Shown: positions 8,915 through 20,203 of the stretch, one piece after another
How positions within the stretch are numbered: the first letter of the stretch is position 1
How the letters are laid out: the number at the start of each line of letters is the position of its first letter
Assembly (NCBI RefSeq): GCF_003581585.1
Contig: NZ_QXIR01000034.1
Location: 1-54,423, forward strand
Source: Bacillus salacetis
Lineage (GTDB): Bacteria; Bacillota; Bacilli; Bacillales; Bacillaceae_B
Length of the DNA stretch: 54,423 nucleotides
Direction: 5' to 3'
Made by a program: the position numbers and the translations under genes
Notes under the pieces: model-generated
The model's database searches: none
Seen by the model: only the letters and a program-made list of their open reading frames with translations
Told to the model about the DNA's origin: nothing

Positions 8915-9169
8915 ATGGGTAGAAATAGACTTCTCGTCCCAGAAGCACGCAGCGGGTTAAACACCTTGAAAGCGAGCTTATTTAATCAACAGGATCCTGC
9001 AGAGGTAAAATATGAAGCTGCCAAGGAACAGGGAGTCTCTTTAAGTAAAGGCTATAATGGTGCATTAAGTTCCCATGATGCCGGAAAAGTCGGCGGCGTG
9101 ATCGGCGGCAATATGGTCAGAGAGATGATCAAGATGGCAGAAGCGGCCCTGGCCAAAAAGGGGGAATAA
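8915..9169 (+). CDS. Alpha/beta-type small acid-soluble spore protein
   Basis: Alpha/beta SASPs coat and protect forespore DNA and are cleaved at germination by the protease GPR. The conserved core is present: VKYEAAKEQGVSL, containing the GPR-site region, and VGGVIGGNMVREMIKMAEAAL at the C-terminal DNA-binding helix (shown in part). An ATG at 8906 exists, but AAAGGA overlaps it; the ATG at 8915 has correct spacing and gives 84 residues beginning MGRNRLLVPEA. At 84 residues it is longer than most members (60-75) because of extra N-terminal and central residues. A sigma-G-like promoter lies directly upstream and a strong terminator follows, so it is monocistronic. Confidence 0.9.
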   Translation: MGRNRLLVPEARSGLNTLKASLFNQQDPAEVKYEAAKEQGVSLSKGYNGALSSHDAGKVGGVIGGNMVREMIKMAEAALAKKGE

Positions 9170-9184
9170 ACGAGTTTACTGGAA

Positions 9185-9212
9185 AAAGACCAAACTATTT
9201 TGTTTGGTCTTT
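9185..9212 (+). terminator. Terminator of the SASP gene
   Basis: AAAGACCAAAC and GTTTGGTCTTT form a perfect 11-bp stem with a 6-base loop, 15 bases after the stop. It may also serve trpS-side transcripts, being A/T rich on both flanks. Confidence 0.88.
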
Positions 9213-9277
9213 ACTCGGTTTGATATGAAATAGGGCAAAGCTTCATTTACAAGTGGTCAGGTTAACAACCGCCGCAC

Positions 9278-10273
9278 TCAACAACCGATCATTTCTTTTA
9301 CCTTTCGAAGTTGAACCGCTGCAATGCTGCGTGCTTCCTGTGCACCCCTCTTAAGTACTTCATCAAGAGCCTTTGTATCCTCCAGATATTCATAATACTT
9401 CCGGCGCGGTTCCCGCAGTTCCCTGTTGATGACTTCAAACACTTCCTTCTTCACTTGTCCCCAGCCTATGCCTTTACGGTACTTCTCTCTCATGGACTCG
9501 ATTTCATCTTCTGCTGCAAACTCTTTATAAAGAGTAAACAAGGAGGAGCCTTTAACCTCTTTCGGTTCTTCCGGAGGAGTGGAATCAGTAACAATTTTGT
9601 TGATCAATTTCTTCAGTGCTTTTTCCTCAGTGAACAACGGAATGGTATTACCATAGCTCTTGCTCATTTTCCTTCCATCAAGTCCAGGGATGACGGCTGT
9701 CTCTTCTTCAATGACATACTGAGGGAGTTTGAGAACTTCACCGAATGTGCGATTAAAATTCTCGGCTATGTCCCTTGCAATCTCCACGTGCTGCACCTGG
9801 TCTTTCCCTACCGGCACTTGATCGGAATTGAATAACAGGATGTCGGACGCCATCAGAATAGGATAGGTGAAAAGACCCATATTCACACCTGAATCCTGGT
9901 CATTTCCTTCCAGATTATTCTCCTCCACTTTCGCTTTATATGCATGCGCCCTGTTCATAAGCCCCTTTGGTGTCATACAAGAAAGGATCCAATGAAGTTC
10001 CAGTATCTCTGGCACATCTGACTGCCTGTAGAAAATGACCTTATCTGGATCCAGACCGAGAGCAAGCCATGCTGCTGCGATCTCATACGTATATTCCTTG
10101 AATTCCTGCCTATCCTGCACTGAGTTCAATGCATGGTAATCAGCAATGAAATAGATTCCCTGTGATCTGTTGTCTTCGGCCATCTCAAGTGCAGGTTTGA
10201 TCGCTCCGATATAGTTTCCAAGGTGCGGGTGTCCTGTAGGCTTGATGCCTGTTAACACGGTTGGTCGTTCCAT
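9278..10273 (-). CDS. trpS: Tryptophanyl-tRNA synthetase
   Basis: This class I synthetase charges tRNA-Trp. It shows the HIGH-type motif PTGHPHLGN near residues 12-20 and the KMSKS motif GRKMSKSYGN. The frame stays open upstream to 10390, but that part is the T-box leader; the ATG at 10273 has an AGGAGG ribosome site and gives 331 residues, the usual length. Expression should rise when uncharged tRNA-Trp binds the leader. In B. subtilis trpS lies elsewhere, so its position between glpK and the spore protein gene is a lineage-specific arrangement. Confidence 0.97.
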   Translation of the reverse strand: MERPTVLTGIKPTGHPHLGNYIGAIKPALEMAEDNRSQGIYFIADYHALNSVQDRQEFKEYTYEIAAAWLALGLDPDKVIFYRQSDVPEILELHWILSCMTPKGLMNRAHAYKAKVEENNLEGNDQDSGVNMGLFTYPILMASDILLFNSDQVPVGKDQVQHVEIARDIAENFNRTFGEVLKLPQYVIEEETAVIPGLDGRKMSKSYGNTIPLFTEEKALKKLINKIVTDSTPPEEPKEVKGSSLFTLYKEFAAEDEIESMREKYRKGIGWGQVKKEVFEVINRELREPRRKYYEYLEDTKALDEVLKRGAQEARSIAAVQLRKVKEMIGC

Positions 10274-10287
10274 AATACCCCTCCTAA

Positions 10288-10558
10288 AAATAAAAAAGGG
10301 CCCCTCTTCCAAAAAGGACGAGAGACCCGCGGTGCCACCTTCATTTACCCTCAAAAAGGGCAATCTTAAAAAGAGCTCAGTGATATTCACTCTTTTGTTC
10401 CTTTTATCGGTGGAACCCTCCGCCGGCCTATTTGTTCAGCCTGGATGCTCTAAAGCCCATTCCGCATGGTCCGACACTGATTCCCACCAGCCATCAGCTC
10501 TCTTAAGTCTTTTCCATGCATACTCTTCTTTTTCATCGCATACTATTTACAAAATTTT
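10288..10558 (-). promoter_or_regulatory. T-box riboswitch (Trp) upstream of trpS
   Basis: On the minus strand the conserved T-box sequence TGGCACCGCGG occurs at 10337-10327, followed by a terminator hairpin (GGGTCTCTCGTCC with GGAAGAGGGGCCC, 10328 down to about 10297) and a T run. The Stem I region carries AGAGAGCTGATGG. A TGG (Trp) triplet at 10459-10457, in GGAATGGGC, fits the specifier loop. Uncharged tRNA-Trp would stabilise the antiterminator and allow trpS transcription. Confidence 0.92.
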
Positions 10559-10564
10559 GTTTTC

Positions 10565-10593
10565 ATTATAGCTCATTGCTGAAAGGAAGGCAA
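10565..10593 (-). promoter_or_regulatory. Sigma-A promoter of the trpS T-box transcript
   Basis: TTGCCT (10593-10588), exactly 17 bases, then TATAAT (10570-10565) on the minus strand. The predicted start, around 10558, is just upstream of the T-box leader. Confidence 0.85.
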
Positions 10594-10699
10594 TCCTATT
10601 TCCACTGTTTTCCTTTCTGTTTTAATCCCTTCATTCAGGGTAAAGAGAAGTATTGATTCTCTGCATATCTGGATTACAGAAGCTATAGGAGGTTTTACC

Positions 10700-11035
10700 A
10701 TGATCATCGTTTATTTAAGCATAGCATTATTTGTCCTTTCCATCGCCTATTTGGGATACGAAGGAATTAAGTTTATGAAGAGAACAAAACCCACTTTGAA
10801 TCACCTGAATAAAACCGTGGAAAACCTGCAGCAAAGAGCTCAATCCCTGCAGGAGGAAACAAATGAACTTTCTGCACACAGCCAGGAGATCAAGGAAGAT
10901 ATCGATGAAAAGAAAGACAGTATCCAATATACTGTGGGAGCCGTTAAACAGCTGCCTAAGCCTGTGAAAAGAATTTGGGAAAACAACTTTAAGAAACCGG
11001 ATGAAGGCAAGAATTACCGCACTTCAAACGGCTGA
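10700..11035 (+). CDS. DUF948 small membrane-anchored coiled-coil protein
   Basis: The 111-residue protein has one N-terminal membrane helix (residues 2-20) followed by a charged, heptad-like helical region (about 35-85, with NHLNKTVENLQQRAQ and LQEETNELSAHSQE). This is the layout of DUF948 proteins such as YoxC and YtxG of Bacillus. Their function is not established. The start has an AGGAGG ribosome site. It is an isolated plus-strand gene with its own terminator, convergent with glpK. Confidence 0.8.
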   Translation: MIIVYLSIALFVLSIAYLGYEGIKFMKRTKPTLNHLNKTVENLQQRAQSLQEETNELSAHSQEIKEDIDEKKDSIQYTVGAVKQLPKPVKRIWENNFKKPDEGKNYRTSNG

Positions 11036-11040
11036 ATCGA

Positions 11041-11073
11041 AAAGTCTCATACGAAAATGTATGAGACTTTTTT
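11041..11073 (+). terminator. Terminator of the DUF948 gene
   Basis: AAAGTCTCATAC and GTATGAGACTTT form a perfect 12-bp stem with loop GAAAAT, followed by TTT, 5 bases after the stop. Confidence 0.9.
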
Positions 11074-11216
11074 GTATACCTTTTTATGTAAGTTTCCCGG
11101 AAGAAGGTCATATTTAACCGAAACATCCTGGTATATAAGAAAGGTAAGAGCTCCTCACTCTGTCTGAAGAGGAAATCCGTAGTATCCGAAAAAAACTCTG
11201 CTCTTGAATTTTTCCA

Positions 11217-11380
11217 AAGGCTCTTTACGAAAACTTTATTGCTATTCAATTTAAATTCCAACTAATTTCCTGATATATCGTCGTAAAACCCCCGGTGAGA
11301 AGGAAAGAAAAGAGCTGCTCGTTCTTTTTCGAGAGTAAAACCTTTGTACCGAAAGCAACAATATATTCGAAAACAGCCTT
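11217..11380 (+). repeat. Intergenic inverted-end repeat, copy A
   Basis: This 164-base element begins AAGGCTCTTTACGAAAACTTT and ends with GCAACAATATATTCGAAAACAGCCTT-like sequence; the two ends are imperfect inverted repeats. Its core (GGAAAGAAAAGAGCTGCTC, then CTTTTTCGAGAGTAAAACC) is shared with copies at 22544, 37131 and 54288. It lies between convergent DUF948 and glpK genes and codes for nothing. The segment 11074-11216 shows no recognisable feature. Confidence 0.85.
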
Positions 11381-11412
11381 TCCAAAAGCAGCAGTTCATA
11401 CAAAAACAATCA

Positions 11413-12978
<1,566 letters not shown>

Positions 12979-13012
12979 CTCTTATATTTCCGGATTCTTT
13001 TAACTTGCTTTT

Positions 13013-13041
13013 AGAGTAATAAAATTTGGAAGCGTTGTCAA
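13013..13041 (-). promoter_or_regulatory. glpK promoter with overlapping cre (CcpA) site
   Basis: TTGACA (13041-13036) is a perfect -35 box; 17 bases on, TACTCT is a weak -10. TGACAACGCTTCCA (13040-13027) matches the cre consensus TGWAANCGNTNWCA at all but two positions and overlaps the -35, consistent with glucose repression through CcpA. Confidence 0.6.
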
Positions 13042-13058
13042 TCATCTGGTTTAAGAAA

Positions 13059-13086
13059 GGCTTATACGCATGGGAGCGCATAAGCC
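13059..13086 (-). terminator. Terminator of mutSL
   Basis: GGCTTATACGC and GCGCATAAGCC form an 11-bp stem with one mismatch; on the minus strand it is followed by TTTCTT. It lies 9 bases after the mutL stop and separates mutSL from the glpK promoter. Confidence 0.8.
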
Positions 13087-13095
13087 CTTTTTCCC

Positions 13096-14991
13096 TTACA
13101 TGATCCTTTTAAACATCTTTTCCATTTCATATACTGAATAATGAATGATGATCGGCCTGCCGTGCGGACATGTGAATGGATCTTCAGAACGTCTCAGCTC
13201 ATCCAGCAATGCTTGAATTTCATCATTCTTCAAGTACTGGTTCGCCTTGATTGATGCTTTACAGCTCATCATGATAGCTGCCTCTTCCCGCAGCTTTTTA
13301 ATATCCACCTTTTTCATATGAAGGAGCTGTTCGATCATCTCATCGATGAGTTCACCCTCCTGGCCGGCAGGAAGCCATTGGGGATGTGAACGGATAATAA
13401 AGCTGTTATGTCCGAACTCTTCCAGGAAGACACCGACTTTTTCCATCTCTTCTTTATGTTCGAGGATTTTCATATATTCATCTGTTGAATATTCCAGTGT
13501 TATCGGTACGAGCATTTCCTGAAGTTCATTTTCCACTCTTCCGACCTTTTCCCTGTAATATTCGTATTTGATCCGTTCTTGCGCTGCATGCTGGTCGATG
13601 ATATATAAACCATTTTCATTCTGGGCAAAAATATACGTCCCGTGCATCTGTCCAACTGGATACAATGGCGGAACCCTGGATGATTGTGGTTCTTCAGTGG
13701 TTTTCTCCGCATCCGGGGAAGGAGATTCTGTCTGCATAGCGGCGTGATCCTCATAAACCGTAGATGCATCCTCTTCTGTCATCGGAGCTTCATCCTTCTT
13801 ATAAAGGAGCTCCATGACCTCTTTTGGAGGCAGCTTTTCCCTACTATATGGTTTTTCCGGTTTATCCCACTCCTTTTTCTGCTGGTTTGTTCTATCCGCA
13901 TATCCCTTTGCCGGACTTCCTTCCGGGAGATGATCCAGCGCCAGCCTTGTCTGCTCTGGCTGGGGCTTCATCGACTTTGGTTCTTTGTAGCCTGAAGGAA
14001 TCAATTCCTTGGTTTTGAAAGAATCCTTTATGGTGTTCGAAACCAGTTCAAACAGTTCAGGTTCTTTACTGATTCTTACCTCCATTTTAGATGGATGTAC
14101 ATTGACATCGACCAGAAGCGGATCCATTTCAATTGAAAGCAGGACAATCGGGTACCTGCCTATAGGAAGCAGGGTATGATACCCTTCACCTATTGCTTTG
14201 GCAAGCCCGTAATTCTTAATGAACCGGCCATTTATCATTGTCGAAATATAATTTCGGGAAGCCCGTGTGATTTCTGGAAGTGATATATATCCTTTCACCT
14301 TAAAATCCAATGAGGATGCTTCAACTTTCACCATTTTCCTTGCAATATTGGTACCATATATGGCGGCAAGCACCTGTCGTACATCTCCATTTCCATTCGT
14401 ATGAAGGAGAGTCTTGCCGTTATGGATCAACTTGATGGAAATTTCCGGATGGGACAGGGCGATTCTATTGGTCACATCCGTAATATTTCCAAGCTCGGTA
14501 TGGATCGTCTTCATGTATTTCAATCGCGCGGGAGTATTGTAGAAGAGATTGGAGACGGTAATATCCGTCCCTCTTCTGCTGGAGGACTTATCATGTGTGA
14601 CGACATTTCCGCCTTGGAGCTTGATTTTCACTCCAGCTCCCATTCCCGTGCTTGTATACATCTCCAGGTGAGATACAGACGCAATACTTGGAAGTGCCTC
14701 CCCCCTGAATCCAAGGGTACGGATGCGGAACAAATCATTTTCATCCTTAATTTTGCTTGTTGCATGCCTGCTGAACGCTGTCAGGACATCTTCCTCCAAA
14801 ATACCGTCACCGTTATCGATGATCCTGATCAAGCCCAGACCCGCTTCCTCTACATGGATTTCAATTATTGTACCATTGGCATCAATCGCATTCTCCAACA
14901 GTTCCTTTACAACTGAAGCAGGCCTTTCCACTACCTCACCGGCTGCGATTTTATTGGACAAAGCATCATCAAGCTGAAAGATTTTCGCCAT
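13096..14991 (-). CDS. mutL: DNA mismatch repair protein MutL
   Basis: MutL is the endonuclease that nicks the strand during mismatch repair. The 631-residue protein has the GHKL ATPase N-domain ([25 protein letters not shown] region, shown in part; [13 protein letters not shown]) and a C-terminal domain bearing the endonuclease motif [12 protein letters not shown] (the DQHA(X)2E(X)4E pattern of Gram-positive MutL). A low-complexity linker rich in Glu, Lys and Pro occupies about residues 330-430. It follows mutS by 12 bases, with an AGGAGG ribosome site, so the two are cotranscribed. Confidence 0.97.
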   Translation of the reverse strand: MAKIFQLDDALSNKIAAGEVVERPASVVKELLENAIDANGTIIEIHVEEAGLGLIRIIDNGDGILEEDVLTAFSRHATSKIKDENDLFRIRTLGFRGEALPSIASVSHLEMYTSTGMGAGVKIKLQGGNVVTHDKSSSRRGTDITVSNLFYNTPARLKYMKTIHTELGNITDVTNRIALSHPEISIKLIHNGKTLLHTNGNGDVRQVLAAIYGTNIARKMVKVEASSLDFKVKGYISLPEITRASRNYISTMINGRFIKNYGLAKAIGEGYHTLLPIGRYPIVLLSIEMDPLLVDVNVHPSKMEVRISKEPELFELVSNTIKDSFKTKELIPSGYKEPKSMKPQPEQTRLALDHLPEGSPAKGYADRTNQQKKEWDKPEKPYSREKLPPKEVMELLYKKDEAPMTEEDASTVYEDHAAMQTESPSPDAEKTTEEPQSSRVPPLYPVGQMHGTYIFAQNENGLYIIDQHAAQERIKYEYYREKVGRVENELQEMLVPITLEYSTDEYMKILEHKEEMEKVGVFLEEFGHNSFIIRSHPQWLPAGQEGELIDEMIEQLLHMKKVDIKKLREEAAIMMSCKASIKANQYLKNDEIQALLDELRRSEDPFTCPHGRPIIIHYSVYEMEKMFKRIM

Positions 14992-15003
14992 ATTCCCACC
15001 TCC

Positions 15004-17628
15004 TTATTTTTTCAATTTCTTTTGAAGATCATAGAGGGCATTCATCGCCTGCAGGGGATTCATCTCAAGAATATCAAATGATTTCAATTCTTCCAGCAGT
15101 TTGCGTTCTTTTTTATTTAAATTACTTGCATTATCCTTCTCAGATTTTTGTTCTTGGAAGAAGGAAAGCTGGGAAGGCTGTTCTTCTTTTATCTCTTTGA
15201 AGGCAGGTGATGCCTGCGGAGGGGTTACACTGACGTCTCCGGCTTGTCCTTTCTTCTGTTCGAGCCTGCTCAATATTTCATTAGCGCGCGAGATAAGGTT
15301 TTCAGGAAGTTCCGCCAGCTGTGCCACGTGGATTCCATAACTCTTGTCCGCCGCTCCTTCTTTGATTTTGTGGAGGAATACCAGGCTGCCGTTGTGCTCC
15401 ATGGCACTGACGTGGATATTCTTCACATTGGCCAGTTCTTGCTCAAGAATCGTCAATTCGTGATAGTGGGTTGAGAAAAGCGTCTTTGCTTTGATCTTTT
15501 CGTGAATGTACTCAATGATCGCCTGGGCAAGAGCCATACCATCATAGGTGCTCGTTCCCCTTCCAATTTCATCAAATAATATCAAGCTGTCTTGTGTGGC
15601 ATTGGTTATGGCATTTTTTGCTTCAAGCATTTCGACCATGAAGGTACTCTGACCGGAAATAAGGTCGTCTGCTGCTCCAATCCGCGTGAATACCTGATCA
15701 AAAATGGGCAGGTCCGCTTCTTTGGCAGGAACGTAGCACCCGATCTGGGCAAGGATTGCAGTAAGGGCGAGCTGCCTCATATAGGTGCTCTTACCGGACA
15801 TGTTCGGGCCTGTTATCAGCAGGATTTCCCTTTCCGGATCCATATAGCAGTCATTTGGAACATATTCCTGGGCATCCATGACTTTTTCCACCACAGGATG
15901 GCGGCCGTCTTTGATCATGATCCGCCTCTCACGATTGAATGCTGGTTTCACATAATGCCTTTTTTCACTGACGGTGGCAAAGCACTGCAAAACATCTATC
16001 TCACTGACAATCCTGGCCAGCTTCTGTAAACGCGGGATATAGTCTTTGACTGTTTCCCTGATTTTCAGGAAAAGCTCATATTCGAGCTCGATGCTTTTTT
16101 CATCTGCCTGCAGGATCAATGCTTCCTTCTCCTTTAATTCAGGGGTAATGAAGCGTTCAGCATTCGTCAGAGTCTGCTTTCGTTCATATCGTCCTTCTTC
16201 CAGTGATCCGAGGTTTGCCTTGGTCACTTCGATGTAGTAGCCGAATATACGATTGTAACCCACTTTCAATGACCGGATTCCAGTTCTTTCACGTTCTTCC
16301 CTCTCAAGCTGGGCAATCCAGGTTTTCCCGTTTCTGCTTGCATCTCGGAATTCATCAAGTTCCCCGTTATAACCGTCCTTGATAATATTTCCTTCTTTAA
16401 TGGAAAGCGGAGGCTGCTCGTGAAGCGAATCCTCAAGCATATTGGTCAACTCATCACAAGGGTCGATTGCTTCCATAATTTCATCAGCGATATCCTGGCC
16501 AAGTTCACTAATTATATTTTTCAAAAGCGGAATCTGGGCAAGAGATTTCCTTAGCTGAATCAAATCCCTTGCATTGACATTACCGAAGGCAACTCTTCCG
16601 GCGAGCCTTTCAAGGTCATAAACCTCTTTAAGCAGTTCCCTGATATCCTCCCGCTCAAAGAACCGCTCCTGCAGCAGTGCAACCATGCTGTGCCTCTTCT
16701 CAATCTCCCCTAGGTCGATCAGCGGACGGTCTATCCACCGTTTTAGCATACGTGCCCCCATGGCTGTCATTGTTTCATCCAGAAGCCATAGCAATGATCC
16801 TTTCTTTCCTTTGGCACGGATGGTTTCGGTCAATTCAAGGTTCCTCTTTGAGTAGTAGTCGATCTTCATGAATTGCTGAACTTGATAGGTTTCAACTTTT
16901 TGCAAATGGTCCAAACTTCTCTTCTGGGTTTTGAATAAGTAGTTTAACAGTCTGCACACAGTAGTTTGCAGCTTGTCCTGTTTCAAATCATCCATGAGGG
17001 AACTGAATTTCACACTTAGCTCCGTTTCATTTTCATATGATACTGTCACGCCCGTCCGTTCACACATTTTCTTTTTCAAATCTTCATCGAATTCTGTGTG
17101 TATGACCACTTCTTTTGCCCCGATCGTTGCAAGTTCATTAACTAAGTCGTCAAAAGTCGCTGCCAGCTGGGTCACTTTTGTTTCACCTGTGGATAAATCA
17201 CTGTAAGCCAATCCTGCTGTATGATCATTAAATAGACTTATAGAGGCTATATAATTATTTTCTTTATCATGCAGTCCTTTACCGTCCATCACAGTGCCAG
17301 GTGTAATGAGCTGTACAACTTCCCTTTTCACCACGCCTTTTGCCTGCTTGGGATCTTCGGTCTGTTCGCAAATTGCCACCTTGAAGCCTTTTTCAATCAG
17401 CTGTTCGATATAATTCGGTGCTGAATGGTAAGGCACACCGCACATGGGAATCCGCTCGGTACTGCCTCCGTCCCGGCTTGTCAAAGTGATTTCAAGCTCC
17501 TGTGAAGCTTTGATTGCATCCTCAAAGAACATCTCATAGAAATCGCCTAAACGGAAAAACAAAAAGGCATCCTGATACTCTGCCTTTACCTTTAAGTATT
17601 GCATAATCATTGGAGTGTATGTCGCCAT
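15004..17628 (-). CDS. mutS: DNA mismatch repair protein MutS
   Basis: MutS recognises mismatches. The N-terminal mismatch-contact region [15 protein letters not shown] is present, as are Walker [14 protein letters not shown] and the [13 protein letters not shown] motif in the C-terminal ATPase. QLSFF near the C-terminus resembles a beta-clamp binding motif. An upstream in-frame ATG at 17655 has no ribosome site; the ATG at 17628 ([12 protein letters not shown]) aligns with other Bacillus MutS starts and gives 874 residues, although its GGAAAGG site is 12 bases away. It heads the mutSL operon. Confidence 0.97.
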   Translation of the reverse strand: MATYTPMIMQYLKVKAEYQDAFLFFRLGDFYEMFFEDAIKASQELEITLTSRDGGSTERIPMCGVPYHSAPNYIEQLIEKGFKVAICEQTEDPKQAKGVVKREVVQLITPGTVMDGKGLHDKENNYIASISLFNDHTAGLAYSDLSTGETKVTQLAATFDDLVNELATIGAKEVVIHTEFDEDLKKKMCERTGVTVSYENETELSVKFSSLMDDLKQDKLQTTVCRLLNYLFKTQKRSLDHLQKVETYQVQQFMKIDYYSKRNLELTETIRAKGKKGSLLWLLDETMTAMGARMLKRWIDRPLIDLGEIEKRHSMVALLQERFFEREDIRELLKEVYDLERLAGRVAFGNVNARDLIQLRKSLAQIPLLKNIISELGQDIADEIMEAIDPCDELTNMLEDSLHEQPPLSIKEGNIIKDGYNGELDEFRDASRNGKTWIAQLEREERERTGIRSLKVGYNRIFGYYIEVTKANLGSLEEGRYERKQTLTNAERFITPELKEKEALILQADEKSIELEYELFLKIRETVKDYIPRLQKLARIVSEIDVLQCFATVSEKRHYVKPAFNRERRIMIKDGRHPVVEKVMDAQEYVPNDCYMDPEREILLITGPNMSGKSTYMRQLALTAILAQIGCYVPAKEADLPIFDQVFTRIGAADDLISGQSTFMVEMLEAKNAITNATQDSLILFDEIGRGTSTYDGMALAQAIIEYIHEKIKAKTLFSTHYHELTILEQELANVKNIHVSAMEHNGSLVFLHKIKEGAADKSYGIHVAQLAELPENLISRANEILSRLEQKKGQAGDVSVTPPQASPAFKEIKEEQPSQLSFFQEQKSEKDNASNLNKKERKLLEELKSFDILEMNPLQAMNALYDLQKKLKK

Positions 17629-17753
17629 TGGCCAACCAAACCTTTCCGATCTCATCTAGTAATCTACAAACACTAATTATATCATAGCAAAGGCATTTTT
17701 AATATTGAAGGAAACAACAGGAAAGGTTGAGAATTTGCAGACAGAAAGGAAGG

Positions 17754-17788
17754 AAACAGCCGCTCCTAAATATGAGAAGCGGCTGTTT
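17754..17788. terminator. Terminator after the VOC gene
   Basis: AAACAGCCGCT and AGCGGCTGTTT form a perfect 11-bp stem with a 13-base loop, 12 bases beyond the VOC stop. The A/T flanks make it usable in both directions; mainly it insulates mutS from upstream transcription. Confidence 0.82.
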
Positions 17789-17800
17789 AGGAAGCAGGAT

Positions 17801-18169
17801 TCAAAGATATTCAAGAAATTCGACCCTGTTTCCAAACGGGTCATTAACAAAAATCCTCTTCCGGTCTTCAATCCGGGTGTCTTCCTTTACCTCGAATCCA
17901 TTTTCTTCAAGCCTGCTCCTTATGGCACCGATGTTCTTGACCACGATTCCGGGATGGGCTTTCAATGCAGGAGCAAAATCGCTTTCAACCCCAATATGTA
18001 TTTCATGATTTCCGCATTCAAACCAGCAGCCCCCTCCCGACTTAAGCTGCCCGGGCTTTTCGATTTCCCTGAGTCCGAGAACTATTCCGTAAAATCCTCT
18101 AGCCTTTTCTTCCGTTCCTTTCGGAGCAGTAAGCTGTACATGATCCAGACCAAGTATTGTAAAATCCAT
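17801..18169 (-). CDS. VOC-family (glyoxalase/dioxygenase-like) protein
   Basis: The 122-residue single-domain protein begins with DFTILGLDHVQLTAP and ends NDPFGNRVEFLEYL, the two characteristic strands of a vicinal-oxygen-chelate fold. Candidate metal ligands are the His in LDHVQL, the His in NHEIHIGV and the Glu in RVEFLE. Members include glyoxalases, fosfomycin-resistance enzymes and ring-cleaving dioxygenases; the substrate here cannot be told. The ATG has a GGAGGG ribosome site. It is monocistronic, ended by the hairpin at 17754-17788. Confidence 0.82.
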   Translation of the reverse strand: MDFTILGLDHVQLTAPKGTEEKARGFYGIVLGLREIEKPGQLKSGGGCWFECGNHEIHIGVESDFAPALKAHPGIVVKNIGAIRSRLEENGFEVKEDTRIEDRKRIFVNDPFGNRVEFLEYL

Positions 18170-18311
18170 ACTATCCCTCCTCTTTCCTACATCATACTAC
18201 TTTCACGGGGCTTTTTTCATTTAAAATGCAAAAAGGTCTTGATGAACCTGTCATGAGATATGGGATCCACAATGAGTGTCAGCAATCAAAGGAATACTTA
18301 TCACTAAAGCC

Positions 18312-18348
18312 GTAAGGCCCGGTCAGCTGCGTACTGACCGGGCCTTAC
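18312..18348. repeat. 15-bp perfect inverted repeat
   Basis: GTAAGGCCCGGTCAG (18312-18326) is followed after 7 bases by its exact reverse complement (18334-18348). There is no T run on either strand, so it is not a standard terminator. It lies between the cotE terminator and the VOC gene upstream region. Confidence 0.7.
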
Positions 18349-18393
18349 AGCTGGATGAACAATATAATATTATTTCTCTCAGCAATAAAAAAA

Positions 18394-18418
18394 ACTAGGA
18401 AGAGGCCGTCTTCCTAGT
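18394..18418 (-). terminator. Terminator of cotE
   Basis: ACTAGGAAGA and TCTTCCTAGT form a perfect 10-bp stem with a 5-base loop; on the minus strand a run of T follows directly. It begins 6 bases after the cotE stop codon. Confidence 0.92.
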
Positions 18419-18423
18419 CTCCG

Positions 18424-18960
18424 TTATTCTTCGTCGAGCCCTTCCAGGAAGTCCGGATTAAGCTCTTCAAAATCTTCATCGTCAAAATCGCAATCCCAAT
18501 CATCGTCACAGCCATCAGGATTTACAAGTACACATACCTTTGTTTCGCCGATGACCTCGACTTGGAATTCACGTTCTACATGTACGATGATTTTGTTTCC
18601 ATTTGGTGAGATTACCGCTTCAACACAGTTAGGCTGCTGCAGTACGATTGCATTGACCTCTTTATCATCTAAGCAGTCAGGATCACGGTATTTCAACTTA
18701 ATGACATCGCAGTACTCAACTTTCTCTGTAACAACTGAAGTTTTGCGGTTGTCATCATGGGAATACCACACGTTGATCTCGTAGTAACCAGACACTTCGA
18801 CTTTTTTGCCGACTTTGTGTGCTTCATACGTGTGATTTATGATCCAGCAGCCTAAAATGCTCGATGGATGATGCGGCGGGCTAATCGTATGATGGGATTG
18901 AGTGAATTTACGTCCCTTCGCTACGACCGCTTTGGTGATGATCTCTCTGTATTCTGCCAT
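18424..18960 (-). CDS. cotE: Outer spore coat morphogenetic protein CotE
   Basis: CotE forms the scaffold for outer-coat assembly around the forespore. The start [25 protein letters not shown] N-terminus is almost that of B. subtilis CotE, and the protein ends in a highly acidic tail ([15 protein letters not shown]). The ATG at 18960 has AGGAGG 10 bases upstream and gives 178 residues (B. subtilis 181); an upstream frame extension is not supported. It lies upstream of mutSL as in B. subtilis, separated here by a VOC gene. Two sporulation promoters are visible upstream. Confidence 0.96.
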   Translation of the reverse strand: MAEYREIITKAVVAKGRKFTQSHHTISPPHHPSSILGCWIINHTYEAHKVGKKVEVSGYYEINVWYSHDDNRKTSVVTEKVEYCDVIKLKYRDPDCLDDKEVNAIVLQQPNCVEAVISPNGNKIIVHVEREFQVEVIGETKVCVLVNPDGCDDDWDCDFDDEDFEELNPDFLEGLDEE

Positions 18961-18990
18961 TCGAGCGTACCTCCTCATTCATTTTCAATT

Positions 18991-19018
18991 CATCTTATGC
19001 GGGCATCTAGACGTTTGT
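18991..19018 (-). promoter_or_regulatory. Candidate sigma-K promoter (P2) of cotE
   Basis: On the minus strand AC (19018-19017), 17 bases, then CATAAGATG (18999-18991) fits the sigma-K pattern AC-N16/17-CATANNNTA except for the final base. In B. subtilis cotE P2 is sigma-K dependent. Confidence 0.5.
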
Positions 19019-19062
19019 GCGAGTATTTTTAGAACGGTGACAAATTAGTTTCGAGATAGTTC

Positions 19063-19070
19063 ATTGTATG
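19063..19070 (-). promoter_or_regulatory. Candidate sigma-E promoter (P1) of cotE, -10 element
   Basis: CATACAAT on the minus strand is a perfect sigma-E -10 sequence about 100 bases before cotE; a weak ACATT-type -35 lies 14 to 15 bases upstream. In B. subtilis cotE P1 is sigma-E dependent. The rest of 19080-19380 shows nothing identifiable. Confidence 0.55.
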
Positions 19071-19392
19071 CTTAAAAATAGTGAATGTTCCCATTTTCGG
19101 GATGCGCCGCAATCCATTGAGCAGCCTTAACCTTGGTTCTTCCCAAGCACTTTGCTGCTATTTACACAAAATTCTCAGCAATCCTAAGTCAGCGAAAAGA
19201 AAACTTCTCTACCTGTAAAGAATGAACTTCACTCCGCTCTTTTAGGAGATCAACCTCAGGATCTTCAGGCAGAGCAGAAATATCATGCCTGCCACTTTAA
19301 AAATAAAAATCATAAAAGAAGGGTAATTTCATCCGTACTATATTATGATGGTTAAAGGAAAATAGGACTTTTAAATACAGGGAGGAATGAAG

Positions 19393-20124
19393 TTGATACA
19401 TAAAGGATCCAGTGTATATGAAGAGAAAGAGTTTTTTGACCGATTCATGGCACGCAGACAAAAACAGGAAAGCCCTAACAATGCTATGGAAAAACCGGTA
19501 TTCCTTGAATTAATCGGCAATGTCCGGGGCAAGACCATCCTGGACCTTGGATGCGGCGATGGCTTATTTGGAAAGGAACTGCTTGATTCAGGTGCTTCAC
19601 GCTATACAGGGGTCGACGGCTCCAAGAATATGGTGGAGAGCGCAATTTCATCATACGCCTCTGAGAAGGCTGACTTTCTTTTAGGGGATCTGGAGAACTT
19701 GACGCTCGAGGAGTCTAAATATGATTTGATCGTATCACGGATGGCCCTTCATTATATTGAGAACTTGGAAGCTGTGATTCACACTGTATATAAAGCGTTA
19801 AAACCCGGTGGCCAATTCGTTTTCTCCGTGATGCATCCTGTCATTACAGCCACGTTTGACCATTTTTCCGGAACAGAAAAACGCACCCACTGGGTCGTAG
19901 ATAACTATTTTGAAACAGGGAAAAGAGTCGAGGCCTGGATGGACCATTCCGTTGTTAAGTATCACAGAACAATTGAAGAGTATGTTTCATTGGCTCTGAC
20001 CAACGGATTTACATTCAAAAACTTAAAGGAAGCAGCCCCGAGAAAGGATGCTTTCCAAGATGAAGAGGAATTTCAAAGAAGATTGAGAATACCGCTAATC
20101 CTTATAGTGCAGCTTCAGAAATAA
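19393..20124 (+). CDS. Class I SAM-dependent methyltransferase
   Basis: The protein has the SAM-binding motif I ILDLGCGDGLFGKELLDSG at about residues 50-68, the acidic motif II YTGVDGSKNMVE, and the LVVSRMALHY-type motif (here DLIVSRMALHYIENLE), followed by the KPGGQFVFSVMHP strand. These define a class I, UbiE-like methyltransferase; the substrate is unknown. GGAGGA overlaps an in-frame ATG at 19387, so I prefer the TTG at 19393, six bases after the ribosome site, giving 243 residues. It is a plus-strand gene flanked by cotE and a small basic gene. Confidence 0.85.
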   Translation: MIHKGSSVYEEKEFFDRFMARRQKQESPNNAMEKPVFLELIGNVRGKTILDLGCGDGLFGKELLDSGASRYTGVDGSKNMVESAISSYASEKADFLLGDLENLTLEESKYDLIVSRMALHYIENLEAVIHTVYKALKPGGQFVFSVMHPVITATFDHFSGTEKRTHWVVDNYFETGKRVEAWMDHSVVKYHRTIEEYVSLALTNGFTFKNLKEAAPRKDAFQDEEEFQRRLRIPLILIVQLQK

Positions 20125-20203
20125 ATGGCTTTCATCCTTCCTCATTTCGTGATTAAATGGAATTACCTCCACAGGGGGAATTAACGTATGAGGTGAACAA
20201 CGT

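Noticed and set aside
10242..10571. A 109-codon plus-strand frame upstream of trpS
   Set aside because: It is the antisense of the T-box leader and has no family resemblance or ribosome site; the leader explains the sequence.
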